DNA from: a virus
Length of the DNA: 31,464 nucleotides
Virus record (IMG/VR): IMGVR_UViG_3300044712_000259
Location: 1 to 31,464 of that record
Strand: one strand, 5' to 3'
The position numbers and the translations under genes were made by a program. The notes beneath the pieces are model-generated. The model made no database searches. It saw nothing but the letters and a program-made list of their open reading frames with translations, and had not been told where the DNA came from. Below, one piece after another: positions 23,494 to 29,990 of the stretch; within the stretch, counting starts at the first letter, position 1; each line of letters starts with the position of its first letter.

Positions 23494-23705
23494 AACAGTT
23501 CTTTTGCACACTTTTTATACGCTTCGGCCATGCCTTCTATCCTGGCGGCGTTAAATGGTGCACATATTTTGAGCTTACGTGCCTTTGCCTTCAACCGTTT
23601 AGACTCTGTCTTCCAACGGTTTGCGGTTTCTTCGCGATCAAAGCATTTATGATTTTCAATTTCCTCAAATGTGCCAATTTTTCCGCAAATAGAACATGCT
23701 GCCAT
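23487..23705 (-). CDS. small zinc-finger protein flanking the cassette array
   Basis: A 72-aa protein MAACSICGKIGTFEEIENHK, then CFDREETANRWKTESKRLKA. C4, C7 and H19, C21 can form a CCHC zinc knuckle, followed by a basic helix. GGAGG precedes the ATG, which lies 33 bases after the GTTATAG core at 23738. That core matches the inverse core left of cassette 1, not this gene's own end. This gene is therefore read as the resident gene downstream of the insertion point rather than an inserted cassette. Confidence 0.75.
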   Translation of the reverse strand: MAACSICGKIGTFEEIENHKCFDREETANRWKTESKRLKAKARKLKICAPFNAARIEGMAEAYKKCAKELLG

Positions 23706-23731
23706 TGTCGATCCTCCGTAGCACCACCGCA

Positions 23732-23791
23732 CTATAACCAGCGGCAGGTGCATATTTCGCTCCGCTCGCGTTTCAACTCAAGCCGTTATTT
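23732..23791 (-). other. attC-like site 6 (end of cassette 5; array right boundary)
   Basis: The inverse core AAAATAAC (23792-23785) includes the TAA stop of the cassette 5 gene. The simple core GTTATAGT starts at 23738. The inverse core is the reverse complement of GTTATTTT at the start of cassette 5. The simple core is instead complementary to ACTATAAC at site 1, as expected if it is the displaced right half of the original target. The inner inverted arms are weak here. Confidence 0.7.
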
Positions 23792-23956
23792 TGATTGCAG
23801 CCTTTCCATATCGGCTGCGATTTCGCGAAGCTGAGAGGGGGTCAAATCCTCCACGTTCATCGCCCAATCCATGTTGCCAAAGCGAATGAAGTATGACCAC
23901 CCGAGAGATTTATGAGCATTGACTTCCCGAAATACCTTCCCGACTACGTTGACCAC
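23786..23956 (-). CDS. cassette 5 gene: 56-aa hypothetical protein
   Basis: A GTG-start gene with GGAGG five bases upstream, encoding VNVVGKVFREVNAHKSLGWS, then YFIRFGNMDWAMNVEDLTPS and QLREIAADMERLQSK. The last part is an amphipathic helix. The stop TAA lies inside the inverse core of attC-like site 6. The GTG lies 30 bases from the GTTATTTT core that begins the cassette. No family is recognised, and one small ORF of unknown function is typical of integron cassettes. Confidence 0.75.
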   Translation of the reverse strand: MVNVVGKVFREVNAHKSLGWSYFIRFGNMDWAMNVEDLTPSQLREIAADMERLQSK

Positions 23957-23979
23957 TGTTGCCTCCGATATCTGACAGA

Positions 23980-24028
23980 AAATAACCAGAACATGCGAGC
24001 GGTGAACCCGCTCAATTTAGTGTTATCC
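23980..24028 (-). other. attC-like site 5 (end of cassette 4)
   Basis: The inverse core is CGGATAAC (24029-24022), carrying the TAA stop of cassette 4, and the simple core is GTTATTTT (23986-23979). The inner arms GAGCGG and CCGCTC pair around a 5-nt loop. The inverse core plus the base before it is complementary to GTTATCCGT at the start of cassette 4 over nine bases. At 49 bp between 7-bp cores, it is the shortest of the six sites. Confidence 0.78.
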
Positions 24029-24265
24029 GTGCGCTTCTGCGAGTATCTTTTGCCCACACTCGACACACGATATTTGTGCAGGATTATCCTTGTTGGCATA
24101 TCCAACTAAGATTCCACATCGTTCGCAATGGATAGCCACGAATTTACAGGGTCCAGTGGGACAATCTTCACGGTATCCTGATGCTTTTTCATGGCAGATT
24201 TCGCACTCAAAATCTATCGGCCACCATCCATGATGTGAATATTTTATTTCCCATTTATGGTCCAT
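24023..24265 (-). CDS. cassette 4 gene: 80-aa zinc-ribbon protein
   Basis: The protein MDHKWEIKYSHHGWWPIDFE, then CEICHEKASGYREDCPTGPC, KFVAIHCERCGILVGYANKD and SCVECGQKILAEAHG has four Cys pairs, suggesting two zinc ribbons. GGAGAG precedes the ATG, which lies 29 bases after the GTTATCC core. The stop TAA is part of attC-like site 5. The family is unrecognised. It might bind nucleic acid or a protein partner. Confidence 0.8.
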   Translation of the reverse strand: MDHKWEIKYSHHGWWPIDFECEICHEKASGYREDCPTGPCKFVAIHCERCGILVGYANKDNPAQISCVECGQKILAEAHG

Positions 24266-24287
24266 CGTCTCTCCGATCTACGATAAC

Positions 24288-24346
24288 GGATAACAAGCCA
24301 ATTGACCGCCCGAAAAACTAGGCGGTCATCGGCCGCCCCGTTATGT
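24288..24346 (-). other. attC-like site 4 (end of cassette 3)
   Basis: The inverse core is GCACATAAC (24348-24340), with the TAA stop of cassette 3, and the simple core is GTTATCC (24294-24288). The arms GCCGATGACCGCC and GGCGGTCAATTGGC pair with one unpaired base and an A/A mismatch around a loop, the imperfect-arm layout of attC sites. The core is directly repeated as GTTATCCGTTATCG. The inverse core is complementary to the start of cassette 3 over nine bases. Confidence 0.82.
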
Positions 24347-24895
24347 GCTCTTTGTTGCCTCGTGCTCTTTGAGGCACTCTTTGTAATAAGCGTCCAGCGC
24401 CTTGATGGTGACTTTCTTCCAGTTCGGAAACGTCCGAGGGTTCTGGTAATCGCTGAACTGGAACCGAATGCGAACGTTCAGCAGTACCGACCGGTCAGCA
24501 TTAAATACCGGCTGGCATGGCAGCACGATATATGCACCGTTCTTTCGACATACCTTGTTCCAGCGGTCATTAAATGCAAACTGGTCATCATCCCATTGCC
24601 ATGATGGACGGCTTGCCACCCGCTCACGACTGTAGACGTTCAGGCCGACATTCTCCCACCAACAAAGCTCACCATCATCGACACTTTCCAGCAGATATTT
24701 CGGCCATCCGTTGTTCGGGTCGTATTCCCGCAACCATGACAAATACCACTTGGACGGCGGCGCAGAAGTCAGCGAAACGAGGTCGCCCACTTGCGGGTTA
24801 TCGCAACCGCAGTTGTAACCCCAATCCTTATTGTTGATCGTCGGAAATGACATCAACTCGCTCAGGATAAGTAATCGTGCTCTGTTTTTCGACAT
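24341..24895 (-). CDS. cassette 3 gene: 184-aa hypothetical protein
   Basis: A Trp- and Asn-rich protein (WGYNCGCDNPQVGDLVSLTS, then APPSKWYLSWLREYDPNNGW and PKYLLESVDDGELCWWENVG) with no recognised family, signal peptide or membrane helix. GGAGGAGAGC precedes the ATG, and a longer start is not needed. The ATG lies 27 bases after the GTTATGTGC core; the TAA stop is in attC-like site 4. It reads like one soluble beta-rich domain. The function is unknown. Confidence 0.82.
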   Translation of the reverse strand: MSKNRARLLILSELMSFPTINNKDWGYNCGCDNPQVGDLVSLTSAPPSKWYLSWLREYDPNNGWPKYLLESVDDGELCWWENVGLNVYSRERVASRPSWQWDDDQFAFNDRWNKVCRKNGAYIVLPCQPVFNADRSVLLNVRIRFQFSDYQNPRTFPNWKKVTIKALDAYYKECLKEHEATKST

Positions 24896-24915
24896 GCTCT
24901 CCTCCTTGAATCCGC

Positions 24916-24976
24916 ACATAACCCGACGCGGCACACCGACCCGATGAAGCCGGGCGGGTGCGCTTTGTCGTTATTT
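24916..24976 (-). other. attC-like site 3 (end of cassette 2)
   Basis: The inverse core is GCAAAATAAC (24979-24970), with the TAA stop of cassette 2, and the simple core is GTTATGT (24922-24916). The arms GCGCACC and GGTGTGC pair outside CCCG/CGGG around a CTTCAT-centred loop, giving an imperfect 61-bp inverted repeat. The inverse core is complementary to GTTATTTTGC at the start of cassette 2 over ten bases. Confidence 0.83.
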
Positions 24977-25192
24977 TGCTTTCAGTAGTTTTGCGAAGGA
25001 ACGCATTCGCACTTGATGATGTTTGCGCTTCGAGGCAAAAACTTTCGCCCTATCCATCCACTGTTCCGGGGTGTACGTAGTCGCTTTCGGATCGCGGGAC
25101 AGATTTACGTTTGTCCACTCGCAATCCCGGTAATATCTCGCCCAATGGCGATGATGGTCGCGGAGTACCACCATTTCCTCTGTGTCCAGCAT
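24971..25192 (-). CDS. cassette 2 gene: 73-aa basic protein
   Basis: A short, strongly basic helical protein, MLDTEEMVVLRDHHRHWARY, then YRDCEWTNVNLSRDPKATTY, PEQWMDRAKVFASKRKHHQV and MRSFAKLLKAK. The basic C-terminus could bind nucleic acid. GGAGGGG lies just before the ATG, 31 bases after the GTTATTTTGC core. The TAA stop lies in attC-like site 3. No family is recognised. Confidence 0.78.
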   Translation of the reverse strand: MLDTEEMVVLRDHHRHWARYYRDCEWTNVNLSRDPKATTYTPEQWMDRAKVFASKRKHHQVRMRSFAKLLKAK

Positions 25193-25216
25193 CGCTCCCC
25201 TCCGATCACCAGCGCA

Positions 25217-25278
25217 AAATAACAAAACGCTGGACTGTGACTACGCTGACGCTTGCACGTCAGCTTTGGCCGTTATCT
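25217..25278 (-). other. attC-like site 2 (end of cassette 1)
   Basis: The inverse core is GACAGATAAC (25281-25272), with the TAA stop of cassette 1, and the simple core is GTTATTT (25223-25217). The inner stem GCTGACG/CGTCAGC has a 6-nt loop. The remaining arm on the right is longer than on the left, so the outer pairing is imperfect. The inverse core is complementary to GTTATCTGTC at the start of cassette 1 over ten bases. Confidence 0.82.
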
Positions 25279-25893
25279 GTCTACCCCGGCTGTTTCCGCA
25301 GTCCGCAACAGAATGTCACGGAATGCCGCCGGAGTTGCGTTTCTAATCCTGGTCTTATCTTTGCCGCCGACCATTGCCATCATGCCGATGCGCCTGGCTT
25401 TTTCGTAGCCGTACCGCTCCAGGGCTACCGGGTGAATCCGTTGACCGGACGTTCCCCATACCAGCAATGGGAGCGCCACACCGCAGGCATACAGCCAGGT
25501 TGCCTTTCTGCTCATGTGGCCGTAATGCCCCTGTTCGACATGGCAGGTATACCCGCCAAAATCATCGGCCTTCACCCATCCGCCAGCCTTCGGAGGCGTA
25601 GCCAGCCCAAAAAAGCGCCAAGCGTGAGAGTGTGCAGGATGCTCAAGGACGCCACCGTAATTCCGCACCGCCGTCAATGCAGCGGCGAAACAGCCGCCGT
25701 CCTCGCCAAGTCGGTATTGCCCTGGCTTGTTCGGTGCTCCGTGCCAGTACCGGCCCCATCGCTGACATGGTGGATGGGCTACTACCGGAGACGGTCCCCG
25801 ATATCTCCGAGCGTCCCTTACTTCATCCCAGGGATCAACACCGGGTATGCCGAAATAAGCGCCGTCAGTTTCTACGAAAAGAGCTGCTACCAC
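25273..25893 (-). CDS. cassette 1 gene: PPCQRWG-family protein, possibly DNA modification related
   Basis: A 206-aa GTG-start protein (AGGAGG six bases upstream). It contains GVDPWDEVRDARRYRGPSPV, then VAHPPCQRWGRYWHGAPNKP, GGVLEHPAHSHAWRFFGLAT, HYGHMSRKATWLYACGVALP and TPAAFRDILLRTAE. Proteins with the PPCQRWG motif occur in many phages. The Pro-Pro-Cys resembles the catalytic PC of C5-cytosine methyltransferases, but SAM-binding motifs are not clear and the activity is unproven. The stop TAA lies inside attC-like site 2, and the GTG is 25 bases after the core. Confidence 0.78.
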   Translation of the reverse strand: MVAALFVETDGAYFGIPGVDPWDEVRDARRYRGPSPVVAHPPCQRWGRYWHGAPNKPGQYRLGEDGGCFAAALTAVRNYGGVLEHPAHSHAWRFFGLATPPKAGGWVKADDFGGYTCHVEQGHYGHMSRKATWLYACGVALPLLVWGTSGQRIHPVALERYGYEKARRIGMMAMVGGKDKTRIRNATPAAFRDILLRTAETAGVDR

Positions 25894-25911
25894 CTGAATC
25901 CTCCTTACGAC

Positions 25912-25961
25912 AGATAACAAAACACAGCAGCGGTCAAGCCGCTGTGTTCAGGCCGTTATAG
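25912..25961 (-). other. attC-like site 1 (array left boundary)
   Basis: The inverse core is ACTATAAC (25962-25955) and the simple core GTTATCTGTC begins cassette 1 (25918-25909). The arms AACACAGCGG and CCGCTGCTGTGTT pair with a 3-nt bulge around CTTGA. Unlike at the other sites, the upstream gene stops (TGA) before the inverse core. This inverse core matches GTTATAGT at the array's far end (site 6), not the start of any cassette. The half-sites therefore look like one original target split by the insertions. Confidence 0.8.
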
Positions 25962-25990
25962 TCCTTGTATCACCCGTTCAATGGAAGCAT

Positions 25991-26590
25991 TCAACTCATC
26001 AACATAGGCATCAAAAGCCCTTCGCCGCCGTCAAATTTTATCCTAAAAAATGAATTCTTATCATGAGGCGCAATCTGTATATTTGGTAAATCCTGGATCA
26101 TATCAAGGTAAATGGCATTTATCTTTACTTCGCCGACAGCGCCGTTCATCACCGGGCCGGAACTAATTTTTACCCTCCCGGACCCGTTGCAATCTCCGCA
26201 AATCTCCGCTCCTTTATCATTGATGGTGCATCCTATAGCGCAATCATCATTATACCTCTGACATTTCTTCCACTCCCCTTTGCCGCATTTAATATCTGGA
26301 TTACGCCATGCGTTACAGTGCGTCACATATCCCTTGCCACCGCACCAATCGCATGCTTTAATTTCAAGGGTATATTCGGGTAGCGGCTGCCAAACCGTAA
26401 TTTCACGTGATTTGGCTTCATCAAACATCCGCTCTGCATTTTTTGGACCCCTGTCTTCATCGTACCCGTCCACACGCGGCACCCGTATAATGATTCGTCC
26501 GTCCGTGGCATACGTCCATTCCCCGCGAGAAAATGGCCTATTGATGCCGCGCATCTCCGCATCTGGATTACAAAATCGTAATAAGTCCAT
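25991..26590 (-). CDS. phage protein with central CxxCxGxG zinc module
   Basis: A 199-aa protein beginning MDLLRFCNPDAEMRGINRPF, then SRGEWTYATDGRIIIRVPRV. This pattern recurs in phage early proteins of unknown function. The centre has CDWCGGKGYVTHCN and later CGDCNGSGRVK, a DnaJ-like zinc module (about residues 80-145). GGAGGAGG precedes the ATG. It lies between the RecT-like gene and the cassette array. No GTTAT core lies ahead of it, so it is not itself a cassette. Confidence 0.75.
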   Translation of the reverse strand: MDLLRFCNPDAEMRGINRPFSRGEWTYATDGRIIIRVPRVDGYDEDRGPKNAERMFDEAKSREITVWQPLPEYTLEIKACDWCGGKGYVTHCNAWRNPDIKCGKGEWKKCQRYNDDCAIGCTINDKGAEICGDCNGSGRVKISSGPVMNGAVGEVKINAIYLDMIQDLPNIQIAPHDKNSFFRIKFDGGEGLLMPMLMS

Positions 26591-26631
26591 TGGCCTCCTC
26601 CTTCTTCACTCACTTCAGGTGGAATTCGTTG

Positions 26632-27549
26632 TCACATCTCTTTTTCGCATTCAGGTGGCACCGCGTTCGGGCACGAAATCGCATGTCCATCAACTTCTCC
26701 GCACTCCGGACAGGGATCAACAGCAGTCCCCGGCGGGTCCGGCCAGCCGTCGTCTTCGGTGTCCATGTTGGGAAGGCCGTTTTGAGCTCCGGCTTTCTCG
26801 TCAGGCGTCATGGGTATTTCGCCGGTGGTGGGGTCGGCGGTTTGGGCGTCAGCGAAGCGGGAGACAATACTTTCGGCTGTAGTGGCAGGTTCCTGTTCAG
26901 GGCTAATGTCGATAATGTCCCGCATCTCATCGTCAGTCCTCATGCCCATAAGCACCTCGGAGGCATAGAGTCTGCCGAAAAACGTGGCGGCACGATAACG
27001 CAGCATGAGGTCAGGCATGGTCTGCCATTTTGAGCCGTTTTTACTGAGCCATCCTTCTTTGACAGCCATTTCCAGCGACACAGGAGGAGATTCAAGCCGA
27101 TCGCCGGTAGCCTTCTCAATTGCCCACGCGACGCAAACGCGGTTCCTAATCTTCTCCTTGCCAGTCTTGGTCTGCTTGTTGCCCTTCACGTATTCGATAA
27201 ATTCATAGGCGACTTCCCGCTCTGGTTCCGGTTCAGAAATATCGAACCGCAGCGGGGAGAATCGTCCGGTTGTGTTCAGGGCTCCGATAATAAAGGTGGA
27301 ACTCCACGAGGGCTTGCCATGCACAATATAAAGGTTCTGTAGAACCGCCAGAGGGGACGCCCCGATCCTACTTGCCATCTCCAGAGCTATGACGCAGTTG
27401 GGGAAATTGCCCTTGTATTCCTTTGGAACTAGGTCGGACGCGGCCAACAGTTTGGCTTGTCGCTGTAGGAGCTCAAAGGCTTCCACACTCCCGAATCCAG
27501 GAGCCATCGGAAGCCTGCTTTCTATAGTTGTTGGCAAATATTCTCTCAT
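26632..27549 (-). CDS. recT: RecT-like single-strand annealing protein
   Basis: A 305-aa protein. The block FPNCVIALEMASRIGASPLA, then VLQNLYIVHGKPSWSSTFII, and later YRAATFFGRLYASEVLMGM, is the RecT/Redbeta-like annealing pattern (about residues 48-210). The C-terminal tail adds a CPECGEVDGHAISC zinc pair not found in all RecT proteins. It follows the PDDEXK exonuclease gene, the standard order of phage recombination pairs. RecT anneals single-stranded DNA during recombination-dependent replication. Confidence 0.88.
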   Translation of the reverse strand: MREYLPTTIESRLPMAPGFGSVEAFELLQRQAKLLAASDLVPKEYKGNFPNCVIALEMASRIGASPLAVLQNLYIVHGKPSWSSTFIIGALNTTGRFSPLRFDISEPEPEREVAYEFIEYVKGNKQTKTGKEKIRNRVCVAWAIEKATGDRLESPPVSLEMAVKEGWLSKNGSKWQTMPDLMLRYRAATFFGRLYASEVLMGMRTDDEMRDIIDISPEQEPATTAESIVSRFADAQTADPTTGEIPMTPDEKAGAQNGLPNMDTEDDGWPDPPGTAVDPCPECGEVDGHAISCPNAVPPECEKEM

Positions 27550-27570
27550 TTCAATTTCTCCCCCTTTGTT

Positions 27571-28413
27571 TTACAGATAGTTCGGCTTGAACAGCGTGAT
27601 CAAATCGCCCGAGCCTTCGTAATTCGGCCACACTCCAGACGCCCGGCATTCGGCCTCAATGTTCAACAGCCTCCGATATTCTCGTTGACCGCGAACGATG
27701 AAATCCATGTCCAGCATATAGGTTTCCGTGCGGTACGGCAGTTCTTTCTCTATGGCGATAAAACAGAAGGCGTCAAAATTGTTTCCCGTGGCCTCCTTTA
27801 TTCCATCCAGATAAAAAGCGGCCTGAATGTCGTAGCCGTACTTCACCACATCCCGGCAAAACTCATACTCGCCAGCACAAGTACAGGTTTTCAGATCCAC
27901 GAGAAGGCCTTTATTGCCGTCTGGTATCCGGTCGGGCCTGCATTTGCACATCAGCCCGGTTGCCGCGTCCTGCCATATCACCGTTTGTTCTGACACGCCT
28001 TCGGCCAACAGCTTCGGAGCAAACGGATGTTTCTGTATCGACTTCCGCATCTCCACCAGTTTCAAGCAATCGTCGGCAGAGATAAGCGATTTCCCGGCGT
28101 TGGCCGCCTCAAATGCCGCCCACTCCTCTTTTCCGGCGTTGGTGCGCTTGTTGATTCCGGACGGGATGACGGCGCACTCCTTCACAAAAGCGTCCTCGCC
28201 TTCCAGCAGGAACACATGGGAAGCCCTACCGAATGCCATAGCTGGCGTGTCTTCTTGCGGGACTTTCGCCGCCGCTGGACATTTGTCCAGGCGCTTTAAG
28301 TAGGACTTTGAAACGTAGTCGCGGAGCAGTTCCCCGTGATAGTCGCTGGCAGGGATGTCCGGGTAGATGCCGGGGGCAAGGGGTGTTATTTTCTCTGCAA
28401 GATTCCCGTTCAC
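27571..28413 (-). CDS. RecE/RecB-type PDDEXK exonuclease
   Basis: A 280-aa protein with a GTG start in a GTGA overlap with the upstream gene. AMAFGRASHVFLLEGED (His66), then VIWQDAATGLMCKCRPDRIP (Asp161), LLVDLKTC (Asp173, Lys175) and YDIQAAFYLDGI (Gln197, Tyr201) are the ordered H, D, DxK and QxxxY motifs of the RecE C-terminal/PDDEXK family. It should resect double-stranded DNA to give single strands for the RecT-like partner encoded next. Confidence 0.88.
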   Translation of the reverse strand: MNGNLAEKITPLAPGIYPDIPASDYHGELLRDYVSKSYLKRLDKCPAAAKVPQEDTPAMAFGRASHVFLLEGEDAFVKECAVIPSGINKRTNAGKEEWAAFEAANAGKSLISADDCLKLVEMRKSIQKHPFAPKLLAEGVSEQTVIWQDAATGLMCKCRPDRIPDGNKGLLVDLKTCTCAGEYEFCRDVVKYGYDIQAAFYLDGIKEATGNNFDAFCFIAIEKELPYRTETYMLDMDFIVRGQREYRRLLNIEAECRASGVWPNYEGSGDLITLFKPNYL

Positions 28414-29468
28414 GATTCTCTCCTTTCAAACTCATGTCCGCACTTCGGGCAGGTAATCATCCGTTCGGCTCTGGCCTTTTCCGCTTCAATTCGTGCCGCC
28501 TCGGCCTCCTGACGCTCTTTCTCTTCGGCTTCAGCCTTCGCCCTTGCCTCTTCCAACTCCAGGCGCCGGCGGTCAATCTCGGCTTGTTTCTCAGCAGCTT
28601 CGGCTTCCAGTTTCGCCCGTTCCTCAGCAATGCGCTTTTCTTCGGCTTCCCGGATTTCGCGGAGGCGCTTTTCATCTGCTTCCCGTTCTGCCTTCAGTTT
28701 CGACTCTTCCGCTTCTCGCGCCTCGCGGATCTTCCGGTCCTCTTCCTGGCGCCGCGCCTCATCCTCTTTGCGGAGCCGCTCCAGTTCAGCGCGCTCGGCC
28801 TCGATCTTCGCCCGTTCTTCAGCCGCCTTGCGGTAGGCCTCTTCTTTCTCGGCCTTCAGCCGTGCCGCTTCCGCTTCCTGCTCAGCCTTGATTCTTGCTG
28901 CCTCTGCTTCCTGGGCCTGCTTGTTGGCAAGGATTGATTTCAGCTTGGAGGCTGATTCCATCAGGGCAAACTGTGCTTCTGCTGCGAATTCCTGATACTC
29001 GGCCTCGCCGATCTGGATTGCCTCCACGTTCGGGAGGACCTCGGCCAGCTTCGCCGCAGTCAAATTGATAGCTTTCAGCGGGTATTCCTTGATTGTCTGA
29101 ATCTTCGCCTTGATACCCTCGATCCGCTCCCGCTCGATACGGGCTTTCTCGGCTTTTTCCTGCTCCTTGCGGGCTTCTTCGGCCTTAATGACGGTATCAA
29201 TCGGCTGCTCAAGTTTGAGGATTTCGGCCTGAATCCGCTTAGCCTCGGAGTCGATCAGATTGCACCGCTCAAGGGCCGGAGCCTTGATTTCCTTGCGCTT
29301 CGCCTCAAGGGAGGTGCGGAGTTTTACCAGTTCAAACCTGTCCTTTTTTGCTGTCTCCATGCCCTTTGCTGTGCCCACGTCGTAGACCACGCCGACCATG
29401 CGAGCGCGGAGTTCTTGTAGCCCCGCTTCTGTCGCGCTGTATTCTTGTATTGCCTTTTCTGTACTCAA
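28410..29468 (-). CDS. long coiled-coil protein with C-terminal zinc ribbon
   Basis: A protein of about 352 aa. The N-terminus STEKAIQEYSATEAGLQELR, then YDVGTAKGMETAKKDRFELV, resembles a phage early protein family often encoded before recombinases. From about residue 100 to 335 it is an almost continuous Glu/Lys/Ala coiled coil (EAARLKAEKEEAYRKAAEER). It ends in CPKCGHEFERRES. The start is placed at TTG with AGGGGGG upstream; an ATG 57 bases upstream would overlap the previous gene. It may tether or regulate the nuclease pair, which is inference. Confidence 0.78.
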   Translation of the reverse strand: MSTEKAIQEYSATEAGLQELRARMVGVVYDVGTAKGMETAKKDRFELVKLRTSLEAKRKEIKAPALERCNLIDSEAKRIQAEILKLEQPIDTVIKAEEARKEQEKAEKARIERERIEGIKAKIQTIKEYPLKAINLTAAKLAEVLPNVEAIQIGEAEYQEFAAEAQFALMESASKLKSILANKQAQEAEAARIKAEQEAEAARLKAEKEEAYRKAAEERAKIEAERAELERLRKEDEARRQEEDRKIREAREAEESKLKAEREADEKRLREIREAEEKRIAEERAKLEAEAAEKQAEIDRRRLELEEARAKAEAEEKERQEAEAARIEAEKARAERMITCPKCGHEFERRES

Positions 29469-29493
29469 CTTGTTCGCCCCCCTCTTTTTGTCC

Positions 29494-29763
29494 TCATCCG
29501 ACCGCACAAACATGCGGCAGGACATCTATGGCCGTTCGCGATCCGTTGACCTCGACCACGCGGAATTTCAGCTTTGACCCGCATTCCGCGCAACAAATTG
29601 CGTACTCCGTTACCAACTCTTGCCGGAACTTGTAACGGTCTACGAATTTGTCCTTACCGCTGCCGTGCCCGTTCTCCTGACAGAGAGAAACGCCCTGTTC
29701 TGAGGCAAAGCATTTGCCACACGAACATTCGTGCAGGTTTTCTGTTTCCCCGGCTGTGCTCAT
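29494..29763 (-). CDS. small multi-Cys protein
   Basis: An 89-aa protein, MSTAGETENLHECSCGKCFA, then SEQGVSLCQENGHGSGKDKF, with a later CCAECGSKLKFRVVEVNGSR. Two Cys groups (CSCGKC, and CCAEC with a late C) suggest zinc binding. The ATG overlaps the upstream TGA by four bases. The family is unrecognised. Confidence 0.75.
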   Translation of the reverse strand: MSTAGETENLHECSCGKCFASEQGVSLCQENGHGSGKDKFVDRYKFRQELVTEYAICCAECGSKLKFRVVEVNGSRTAIDVLPHVCAVG

Positions 29764-29990
29764 GCCGCCACCTCCATCTTTCCGCTTTTCTCTGCTAGGC
29801 ACTCATCGCAGAGCCACACCCCCTCGACATCCGGCATCCCCTCTTCACCCAACATCGGTTTGCCGCATACGCAAAAGCCGTTGTAACTCTCGTCGTCGAT
29901 GGATTCGATGACGGCATTGGGATGGGTTTCCATGAACGAACGGATGCAGGTTACGTCCTGGCTGAAATACTCCTTGTACTCAATCCTCAT
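29760..29990 (-). CDS. small CxC/CxxC protein
   Basis: A 76-aa protein, MRIEYKEYFSQDVTCIRSFM, then ETHPNAVIESIDDESYNGFC, VCGKPMLGEEGMPDVEGVWL and CDECLAEKSGK. FCVCGKP and CDEC form a likely zinc ribbon. It overlaps its upstream neighbour by about 11 bases. Small ribbons like this are common in phage early regions and often unassigned. Confidence 0.75.
   Translation of the reverse strand: MRIEYKEYFSQDVTCIRSFMETHPNAVIESIDDESYNGFCVCGKPMLGEEGMPDVEGVWLCDECLAEKSGKMEVAA

Larger units (their letters stand above)
23738..25917 (-). mobile_element. array of five integron-like gene cassettes in a phage (no integrase seen)
   Basis: Five units are bounded by G/TTAT crossover points: 25223-25917, 24922-25222, 24294-24921, 23986-24293 and 23738-23985 (695, 301, 628, 308 and 248 bp). 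Each starts TTAT, has a Shine-Dalgarno site and one ORF in the array direction, and ends with an ATAAC-hairpin element. Start and end cores of each unit are complementary over 10, 10, 9, 9 and 8 bases. The outer half-sites are complementary over 8 bases. No gene resembling an integron integrase is in the window, so mobility must be past or in trans. The integron interpretation is an inference from sequence. Confidence 0.75.

Noticed and set aside
23732-25961. The six ATAAC-hairpin-GTTAT elements as simple transcription terminators
   Set aside because: Only site 1 is followed by a T-rich stretch. Terminators would not explain the matched start and end bases of each cassette or TAA stops inside the inverse core.
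28308-28937. A plus-strand ORF of 209 codons opposite the coiled-coil gene
   Set aside because: It is a shadow of the highly repetitive Glu/Lys/Ala coding sequence, with no ribosome site and low-complexity translation.
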